The position numbers and the translations under genes were made by a program. Positions 57,957-64,000 of a stretch of 64,000 nt of DNA are shown piece after piece (the stretch's first letter is position 1; every line of letters begins with the position of its first letter). The stretch spans positions 1 to 64,000 of the forward strand of contig JAFRJX010000008.1 of the NCBI GenBank assembly GCA_017432025.1, read 5' to 3'. The notes under the pieces were generated by a model that did no database searches, was not told the DNA's origin, and saw only the letters and a program-made list of their open reading frames with translations. The DNA is from Candidatus Saccharimonadota bacterium (GTDB lineage: Bacteria; Patescibacteriota; Saccharimonadia; Saccharimonadales; Saccharimonadaceae).

Positions 57957-58385
57957 ATGAAAAGTATTGCTAAAGTTTTATTATCGTTTGTAATCTGTGC
58001 GTTTGTGGCGCTGACTGGTTTTTCTAGCATCGCTTCAGCATCTACCATGACTTCGCTGCGTGAGGGTGCAGAGGCAGCCCGTTGTACCGGCTGTCCAAGT
58101 GATCTTTTTGGTGATACTGGCGTGTTTAAGCAAGTAACGAATACGATTCTTTACATTGTAGGTATTATTGCCGTGATTATGCTCATCATCGGTGGTATTA
58201 AATACGTGGTATCTGGTGGCGACGCGAAGAAAGTGACCGATGCGAAAAACACAGTGCTTTATGCGATCATTGGTCTTATTGTTTGTTTTCTCGCATTTGC
58301 AATCGTGAATTTCGTGATTTCGTCACTTCCAGCCGGAACTACCGATACGACTGGCGCGTTAATCCAAACTGCTAGTTGCAAGTAA
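57957..58385 (+). CDS. T4SS pilin-like (VirB2-type) secreted protein
   Basis: The 142-residue protein has a signal peptide (MKSIAKVLLSFVICAFVALT to ASA, about residues 1-30), a polar Cys-containing part, and two helices linked by the turn GGIKYVVSGGDAKKVTDAKN, with YAIIGLIVCFLAFAIVNFVI as the second. This matches the CPR T4SS-pilin family, VirB2-like. Its 3' end overlaps comF by 27 bp. Confidence 0.85.
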   Translation: MKSIAKVLLSFVICAFVALTGFSSIASASTMTSLREGAEAARCTGCPSDLFGDTGVFKQVTNTILYIVGIIAVIMLIIGGIKYVVSGGDAKKVTDAKNTVLYAIIGLIVCFLAFAIVNFVISSLPAGTTDTTGALIQTASCK

Positions 58386-59048
58386 AGTTACAATGATTCT
58401 TTTAGCTCCGGCCTCCCGGAGCTTTTTGATGGCGGCGTTCATACTGGCACCGGTGGTCCAGACGTCGTCAAAAAGAATGTAGGTGGTGTTTGGATCGATT
58501 ATAGATTTTGGATTAATGGCGAAGGCGTGGTCAGCTTGAGCGAGACGGGTTGCGCGATCGGAGCCGACTTGGGTAGTGTTAGCGGTACGGACGAAGAGAC
58601 GTTTCGTTTTCAGATGTTTATTCTTGGCAATACGCTTAGCAATGAAATAAGTGTGATCGAAACCGCGTTCACGGATGTGGCTAGTGGAAGTCGGAAGAGG
58701 AACAATGACGGAACTATTAGGAAAGTCTGGCAAGTGTTCACATAGGAGTCCAGCGAGGGTGGCACCAATAGCACGGGTAGATTGGTATTTGAAATCGTGA
58801 ATCAGAATTGAGAGAACATCTTCGCGTTTGCCAAGGCAGTAGCATTCCGGAAAGTCGTGGCAATGGTCGCATTTTCCGGACGACTTTTGGCATTTACAAA
58901 TCGGGCAAATGTTAAAAAAGTAAGCGCTTATGTATTTTTTACAACGGCTGCAAAGAACCTCACCCGTACGCCCACAACCCCGACAGGTGTGGGGTGCAAG
59001 CCAGTCGAGAGGATTAAAAATTGTTGTATTTTTTACATTTAAGAGCAT
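58359..59048 (-). CDS. ComF-family phosphoribosyltransferase-like protein
   Basis: The 229-residue protein has zinc-binding Cys pairs (TCRGCGRTGEVLCSRCKKYI, CPICKCQKSSGKCDHC) and the PRPP-binding motif TYILFDDVWTTGASMNAAIK. ComF proteins aid uptake of DNA in naturally competent bacteria; in CPR it may help scavenge host DNA. A TAAAAT box is about 9 nt upstream of the ATG. Confidence 0.93.
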   Translation of the reverse strand: MLLNVKNTTIFNPLDWLAPHTCRGCGRTGEVLCSRCKKYISAYFFNICPICKCQKSSGKCDHCHDFPECYCLGKREDVLSILIHDFKYQSTRAIGATLAGLLCEHLPDFPNSSVIVPLPTSTSHIRERGFDHTYFIAKRIAKNKHLKTKRLFVRTANTTQVGSDRATRLAQADHAFAINPKSIIDPNTTYILFDDVWTTGASMNAAIKKLREAGAKRIIVTLLATSSLD

Positions 59049-59111
59049 ATTCTCTTGATTTTACTGCATTCTTGCTTTATAATAAAGCATAACAATATAA
59101 GTGGAGGAAAT

Positions 59112-59624
59112 ATGGCTCGTACAAACAGTGACGATTTGCTGATGGAGGATGATCTCGCCGCTGCTTTTTTGGGAGGAGATGATGAAACTACTCCTGCCAA
59201 AGAAGAACCAGCTGGAGATGTCGAGGAAACTCCTCAAGAAGAGGGCAGCGAACCAGTCGAAGATGATGGTGGGTGGGGGGATACCGACGATTTTCCGGGA
59301 CAACTCGCTGTAGATGTCTACGAAACCGCCGACAAATTAGTAGTTAAAGCACGCACCGCTGGCATTTCGAAGTCAGATCTTGATGTCAGTATTTCCGATA
59401 ATATCTTGACGATTTCCGGTGTTCTTTCTGGTGGCGAAGATGAACAAACTACTCGTTGGCATATCCAAGAATGTTATTGGGGTGAGTTTTCGAGGACGAT
59501 TGCTTTGCCAGTTCCAGTTCGCGAGGATGAGAACAGTGTAAGAGCAGAGCTCAAAGATGGTGTTCTCACAATTACTTTTGACAAAGAGAAGAGTGAGGAA
59601 CCAAAGAAAATCACGGTTCAGTAA
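59112..59624 (+). CDS. Small heat shock protein (Hsp20/alpha-crystallin)
   Basis: The 170-residue protein has a long acidic N-terminal arm (about residues 1-60) and then an alpha-crystallin domain: QLAVDVYETADKLVVKARTA, ILTISGVLSGG, ECYWGEFSRTIALPVPV, AELKDGVLTITFDKE. It holds unfolded proteins. I start at 59112, which has GGAGG upstream, not at an earlier ATG-less frame. Confidence 0.93.
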   Translation: MARTNSDDLLMEDDLAAAFLGGDDETTPAKEEPAGDVEETPQEEGSEPVEDDGGWGDTDDFPGQLAVDVYETADKLVVKARTAGISKSDLDVSISDNILTISGVLSGGEDEQTTRWHIQECYWGEFSRTIALPVPVREDENSVRAELKDGVLTITFDKEKSEEPKKITVQ

Positions 59625-59632
59625 TTGAATTT

Positions 59633-59663
59633 AAAAAGGCGTCTCCTCGCGGGACGCTTTTTT
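59633..59663 (+). terminator. Terminator of hsp20
   Basis: AAAAAGGCGTC, loop, GGGACGCTTTTTT, just after the stop codon. Confidence 0.75.
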
Positions 59664-59676
59664 GTTTTTGGATAAA

Positions 59677-59702
59677 AAATATCTCCCCGAAGGGAGATAT
59701 TT
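59677..59702. terminator. Bidirectional terminator
   Basis: AAATATCTCCC, loop CGAA, GGGAGATATTT, between hsp20 and the convergent pilin gene. Confidence 0.85.
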
Positions 59703-59713
59703 TGAATAACTAA

Positions 59714-60010
59714 TTAGGCGCCACCACCGATGATGTTGCCAATCACGAAGTTTACGATCGCGAAGGAAAGAGCAACAATCACGAGACCAATCACACCGTA
59801 GAGGATGGTGTCCTTAGCTTTCTTGACTTTGCCGGCATCACCAGATGAGGTCATGTAACCAACACCACCGATAATGATGACAATCACAGCTACGATACCG
59901 AGAACAGCGATAACTGCATTAAGAATGTCAATGATTTTGGTATCGAGGTCGCCGCCTTCGTCACCGACCGTATTGATAGTTGCGGCTACTGTTGAGATTA
60001 GTTGATTCAT
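59714..60010 (-). CDS. T4SS pilin-like protein
   Basis: The 98-residue protein has two helices around GGVGYMTSSGDAGKVKKAKD, followed by YGVIGLVIVALSFAIVNFVI. This is the same T4SS-pilin pattern as at 57957, without the long signal peptide. AAGGAT precedes its ATG. It may be one of several pilin variants of the secretion apparatus. Confidence 0.85.
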   Translation of the reverse strand: MNQLISTVAATINTVGDEGGDLDTKIIDILNAVIAVLGIVAVIVIIIGGVGYMTSSGDAGKVKKAKDTILYGVIGLVIVALSFAIVNFVIGNIIGGGA

Positions 60011-60072
60011 TTTAATCCTTTTATTAATTTAATTTAATAATACAATTATATTTTTAAAAAATCAATAACGTT

Positions 60073-60363
60073 TTAACTACCATTACCGAGAATGTTGATA
60101 ATGACGAAGTTGACGATGGCGAAAGCAAGTGCACAAATCACGAGACCAATCACACCGTAAAGGATGGTATCCTTAGCTTTTTTGACTTTGCCTGGGTCGC
60201 CGGTTGAAGTCATGTAATTGACGCCACCAATGATGATGACGATTACGGCGATAATGCCGAGAACGCCAACGACGACGTTAATGATTTGAATGATTCTTTC
60301 AGTGAGGTTGTCGTCGCCTGGTAATGGCTCGACTCCGTCTGCAATTATTCTTAATAAATCCAT
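60073..60363 (-). CDS. T4SS pilin-like protein
   Basis: The 96-residue protein has two helices around GGVNYMTSTGDPGKVKKAKD, then YGVIGLVICALAFAIVNFVI. It is a close paralog of the 59714 gene. AAAGGATA lies before its ATG. The gene lies between two other pilin-like genes on the same strand, with gaps of 62 and 33 nt. Confidence 0.85.
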   Translation of the reverse strand: MDLLRIIADGVEPLPGDDNLTERIIQIINVVVGVLGIIAVIVIIIGGVNYMTSTGDPGKVKKAKDTILYGVIGLVICALAFAIVNFVIINILGNGS

Positions 60364-60396
60364 TAGATATCCTTTCTTGATTAGATTTTATAACGC

Positions 60397-61122
60397 TTAT
60401 TCTTTAATTGCAATAATTGATGAGTTTGGTAGGCTCGAATTGCCTCCTTTTTGGCCGTTGGCCAATCTAGTAATTACGAAGTTGGTGATGACAAATGATA
60501 ACGCGACGATAATGAGACCGATGATAGCGTAGAGGATTGTCTTCTTGGCTTTTTGGACTTTACTTGGATCGCCAGCAGAGGTCATGTAACCGAAGCCACC
60601 AACGACAATAAAGATGGCGCAGACGACACCGGAAACACCAATGACCCAGTTGATGGCGTGCATGACAACGGCCATTTCACCACCGGCACCGACTTGAGTT
60701 TTGGTACCCATAGCGGAAAGGATAGCGCCAAAGATGGTTTTAGCGAGAGCGACGATGAGAAGCCCAATGATGGCGCGAGTAATAGTTTTCTTACCAGCCA
60801 TGGTTTTAGCAGGATCGCCGGATGACATCATGTAAAGATAGCCGCCGTAGATGATGAAACCGAGGGCGACGTAACCAACGATAGTGACGCCGGCATCGCC
60901 AACGTTCATGATGATTTTTTCGATGTTGGTCTTAATATTGCTTTCAACATTCCAGTCGCCGAGACCACAGTTCCAAGAATTCATGCCGAGGAAGGTATTA
61001 CAGTTGCCGGCAGGTTGAGAGTTCACGGCGTAGGTTTGATTAGTGGTAAGCGATGTGATAAGTGTGAATGCCGCGACGATCATGAGACAGGCGACGACAA
61101 GTTTTTCGATTATTTTTTTCAT
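60397..61122 (-). CDS. Tandem T4SS pilin-like protein (two domains)
   Basis: The 241-residue protein has a signal peptide (MKKIIEKLVVACLMIVAAFT to YAV) and two pilin-like units in tandem: GGYLYMMSSGDPAKTMAGKK with AIIGLLIVALAKTIFGAIL, and GGFGYMTSAGDPSKVQKAKK with YAIIGLIIVALSFVITNFVI. The second unit is like the single-domain proteins; the first is more distant. It could link or cap a pilus. Its promoter lies in the gap to the VirB6-like gene (61123-61278). Confidence 0.85.
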   Translation of the reverse strand: MKKIIEKLVVACLMIVAAFTLITSLTTNQTYAVNSQPAGNCNTFLGMNSWNCGLGDWNVESNIKTNIEKIIMNVGDAGVTIVGYVALGFIIYGGYLYMMSSGDPAKTMAGKKTITRAIIGLLIVALAKTIFGAILSAMGTKTQVGAGGEMAVVMHAINWVIGVSGVVCAIFIVVGGFGYMTSAGDPSKVQKAKKTILYAIIGLIIVALSFVITNFVITRLANGQKGGNSSLPNSSIIAIKE

Positions 61123-61215
61123 TTAAAAATCCATTTATTAGCTTAGCTTTATCATAGCATATTTTTTTAAAAACGACAAAGGAAGACGTAAGCGTTGTAA
61201 TCTCTGTTAAATACC

Positions 61216-61244
61216 TTGACAAAAAAGCTTATGTGTGCTATAAT
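61216..61244 (+). promoter_or_regulatory. Consensus promoter of the VirB6-like gene
   Basis: TTGACA at 61216-61221, a 17-nt spacer, and TATAAT at 61239-61244. The exact consensus on both boxes suggests strong expression. A leader of about 27 nt with GGGAGG then precedes the ATG. Confidence 0.8.
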
Positions 61245-61278
61245 TATAGCACCCCTCAAAACAGGGAGGAAAATTCTG

Positions 61279-64000
61279 ATGATATTCAAGAAGAACTCAA
61301 CAAATCGTCTGAGAAAAGCCATTTTGGGCTGTCTTTTTGGTATCTTGGCCCTGTTTGGGCTAACAATGCTGATGCCGGGAACAACGGCAAATGCGACAGC
61401 GGTACACGAAAAGCCATCGTTTATCACTGTGGCAACTAACCCGGTAACCACTCTGGCGACAGCGTCAAATACACAGAATAATCAGAATAACTCCCAAAAT
61501 ACAAACAATGCAAATAACAATAATAACAACAACAATCAGCAAAAAGGCGTGACCTGCGAAGAGAGCCTTGGGGCACTCGGATGGCTAGTCTGTCCAACGA
61601 CTGGTAAGCTATCTGAGGCGATCGACTGGATTTACGGAAAAATCGAGAATATTTTGCAGATTAACCCGGTAGAAGTGAAGGACGGGGCGCCGATTTACGA
61701 GATTTGGAAATACATACGCGGATTTACGAACATTATATTCATCATCTTCTTTATGATAGTGGTGATTTCGCAGATTACTGGGTATGGGATTTCGAATTAT
61801 GGGATCAAGAAGGTACTACCGAAGCTGATTGTGACGGCAATTCTCATCAACCTTAGCTTTATCATCTGTTCGCTGGCGGTGGATGTGTCGAATATCGTGG
61901 GTAGTAGCCTGCGCGGGCTATTCACATCGATTGAACAGTCGACGGCGGGATCGATTACGGCAGGTACATTTTCTGGCACTTCGATGGCGCAACTATATGG
62001 TGCACTGGCTGGTGGTTCGGTGATTGCGGTAGGTGCAGCGGTGATTGCCTTTGAAACTGGTACGATCTGGATGTTAATTCCGGTGGTGCTCGGTGGTATC
62101 GTGGCGGTGGTGGCCGGTCTTATTACAATCTCGATGCGTCAGGCAGTGGTGGCACTCCTCATTATGATTTCACCGATGGCATTTGTGGCGAATATGTTGC
62201 CGAACACGGAACAGTATTTTGCTAAATGGAAGAATCTGTTCATAAAGATGTTGGTGTTTTACCCGATGTTCTCACTGTTATTCGGTGCATCGAACCTCGC
62301 GGGTTGGGCAATTATTACGAATGCGCAAGACGGATTTAGTTTACTGCTCGGTATCGCGGTGCAAATATTCCCACTCTTCTTCTCAGTGTCACTGATGAAG
62401 ATGTCTGGTACGTTCCTCTCGACGGTCAACAGCAAGATTCGCGGTCTTGCTTCAAAACCACTCGCGGCCAACCGCAGTTGGGCAGATTCGCATCGCGAAT
62501 TGCAGAGGCAGAGGACGCTAGCAAGGAGAAATGTTTACACGCCATCGGCAGCATTGATGCAGTTTATGTCGAATCGAAAGATTGCTCGTGAAGAGGAAAC
62601 TAAAGAGCATGCAGCAACAACGAGAAATCGTGCACTGGCATATGTGGCGAATAGCCATTACAAGAAGGATGGTTCGCCGACGAAGGAAGGTGAGCGTGCA
62701 TACGCTGAGCAGGCACAGAATCTCGAGTACTCACGCGATATCATGCATCATCAGAACCAGATGAATAAGGGTATGGGTTACCTTGCGAAGGAAGGTACGG
62801 CGCAGAGAGCACGTCTCGATAAGCTTGATCAACAGACGGTTGAGGCAGCTGATCTTCTCAAGGCCGAGTCAGCCCGTGGCGAGAAGATTGCTTACGAAAA
62901 TGCCGTGGGTTATCACAAGCGTATGGAAGCTGCGGTGAATGCGCATATGGACGAAACGGCCGGCTTCACAACAGATGCAAGTGGCAACCGTGTACTAAAG
63001 AAAGACTACAAGAGTCAGTTTGCTTCAGATGCAGACCGTCAGTCGGCACTCGACCGTTATAATGCCGTGGCGAAGGTCATGGAGGGCAATGTCAACGATG
63101 TTCAATTCGTGGCCGCCAACGCAGCGCTTTCATATGATACGCAACGTAAGGTGATTGAGAATAAGATGCAGAAGTACTTTGAACTTGCTCCACCAACAGT
63201 GGTGAATGTTCAGAGACTTTCGGAGATGACGAAGGCGGCCGATGCACCAGACAATATCGATATGATTTTGCCAGGTCTACGCGTACTCAACCAGCGTGGC
63301 GATACGGACCTTGTACGTGAGCAACTGGTGAATGTTTTGAACCAGGGCGTGGATCTAGGCTCACACGCATCGCAATCGCTTGCCAGCTTCCTCATGTTTG
63401 AAGTGAAGGATGCAGACCCATGGATGCGCCGCTTCGGTAAGTATATTAACCTTGAGACGGCCCGTGTTTATAACAAGAACGAGCGCCAGGAAATGAAGGT
63501 GACTTACGATGAATATGTGAAAGGTTATCACATTGAGCCGGATGGTTCGACGATGTACGCCAAGAAGGGTATGCGCGAGCTCATGGAAGGTACGCCACTT
63601 GATGGTATTGAACGTACGGCACTCGATAACTTTGACATGAGTATTCGTGAAGCTTACACAACGAATGGTGTATTAGATTTCGATGGTTATCTCGCGAAGA
63701 GGAAGGAAATTGAAAAATCATTTGAACCGTCATTTATTTCGGCAAGCCTTAAGTATCTATCTGGTAGCGAACAGCTCGTCGCAGCCGTGAAGGCAAAGAC
63801 TGGCTATGCACCAAAGCAGAAGGCGGATGGTACTTACGAGATGCTCCCAGTTTGGGAGACGGATAAGGCGTTTGCTGGACACGAAAAGGAAATGAAGGAT
63901 TACTTCGAGAAGAAGACTTTGAATTACATCACTGACCAGACACCAACGCAGATTCTTGGTCTCCGTTCAGACTACAAGGATGCTTTGATTGAACATTTTG
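61279..64000 (+). CDS. VirB6/TrbL-like T4SS membrane protein, C-terminus outside window
   Basis: 907 codons are seen with no stop. The product has a signal-like helix (about residues 15-35), an Asn/Gln-rich linker, and then about six helices (IWKYIRGFTNIIFIIFFMIV, PKLIVTAILINLSFIICSLA, and more to about residue 400). A very long polar region without helices follows to the window edge. This is the VirB6-like layout of CPR T4SS-like systems. GGGAGG precedes the ATG. With the pilin-like genes it probably forms a contact or secretion apparatus. Confidence 0.82.
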   Translation, partial: MIFKKNSTNRLRKAILGCLFGILALFGLTMLMPGTTANATAVHEKPSFITVATNPVTTLATASNTQNNQNNSQNTNNANNNNNNNNQQKGVTCEESLGALGWLVCPTTGKLSEAIDWIYGKIENILQINPVEVKDGAPIYEIWKYIRGFTNIIFIIFFMIVVISQITGYGISNYGIKKVLPKLIVTAILINLSFIICSLAVDVSNIVGSSLRGLFTSIEQSTAGSITAGTFSGTSMAQLYGALAGGSVIAVGAAVIAFETGTIWMLIPVVLGGIVAVVAGLITISMRQAVVALLIMISPMAFVANMLPNTEQYFAKWKNLFIKMLVFYPMFSLLFGASNLAGWAIITNAQDGFSLLLGIAVQIFPLFFSVSLMKMSGTFLSTVNSKIRGLASKPLAANRSWADSHRELQRQRTLARRNVYTPSAALMQFMSNRKIAREEETKEHAATTRNRALAYVANSHYKKDGSPTKEGERAYAEQAQNLEYSRDIMHHQNQMNKGMGYLAKEGTAQRARLDKLDQQTVEAADLLKAESARGEKIAYENAVGYHKRMEAAVNAHMDETAGFTTDASGNRVLKKDYKSQFASDADRQSALDRYNAVAKVMEGNVNDVQFVAANAALSYDTQRKVIENKMQKYFELAPPTVVNVQRLSEMTKAADAPDNIDMILPGLRVLNQRGDTDLVREQLVNVLNQGVDLGSHASQSLASFLMFEVKDADPWMRRFGKYINLETARVYNKNERQEMKVTYDEYVKGYHIEPDGSTMYAKKGMRELMEGTPLDGIERTALDNFDMSIREAYTTNGVLDFDGYLAKRKEIEKSFEPSFISASLKYLSGSEQLVAAVKAKTGYAPKQKADGTYEMLPVWETDKAFAGHEKEMKDYFEKKTLNYITDQTPTQILGLRSDYKDALIEHF

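Overview
The window looks like part of a chromosome from a host-dependent Candidate Phyla Radiation bacterium, most likely Saccharibacteria (TM7). This is inferred from gene content: a CPR-type set of small T4SS pilin-like proteins next to a VirB6-like giant protein, a secreted lysozyme-like/ricin-lectin protein of a type common in Actinobacteria, short Mur-ligase-like proteins, FemAB-type transferases, and a reduced housekeeping set. There are no biosynthetic operons for amino acids or cofactors. Many genes have a TATAAT-type -10 box ending only 6-7 nt before the start codon, which implies widespread leaderless mRNAs.

Layout. 1-8.3 kb: a truncated surface protein, rlmH, tsaD, anchored and small unknown proteins, a P-type ATPase and two FemAB-like transferases. 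8.3-15.6 kb: a candidate structured RNA, a transposase-like N-terminal fragment, valS, HIT and PAP2 proteins, palindromic repeats, tRNA-Arg and tRNA-Ser, and a CapA-like protein. 15.6-22.8 kb: a RhuM/Fic-like protein, two Mur-ligase-like proteins, a MacB-type ABC transporter, tRNA-Ser, a membrane protein and a TrmA/RlmD-like methyltransferase. 22.8-33.4 kb: a large anchored protein, then recF-dnaN-dnaA on the minus strand and rpmH-rnpA-yidC-jag on the plus strand. The strand switch, DnaA-box-like sites and a DnaA-trio-like tract mark a probable replication origin at about 27.15-28.98 kb. An LCP ligase and a lexA-like gene follow.

33.4-49.2 kb is an envelope region: secreted proteins, a CDP-glycerol pathway pair, glycosyltransferases, a probable UDP-N-acetyl-L-fucosamine pathway, a Wzm/Wzt (TagGH) exporter, GtrA and a GtrII-like protein. 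Together with the LCP ligase these could build, export and attach a wall glycopolymer. 49.2-57.6 kb: uvrA, ackA, a methyltransferase, a TetR-like regulator, and groES-groEL under a CIRCE operator. 57.6-64 kb: tRNA-Ser, a palindromic repeat array, comF, hsp20, four T4SS pilin-like proteins and the start of a VirB6-like protein that runs off the window.

The most unusual signal is a family of palindromic elements. Three intergenic copies share a hairpin with a conserved TC/TC internal loop and compensatory stem changes. Related elements sit in frame inside the FemAB-like gene and valS, where they encode nearly the same peptide. A different 23-bp palindrome lies in frame inside tsaD. This resembles the logic of Rickettsia palindromic elements. 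Two intergenic copies have also tandemly duplicated their right arms.
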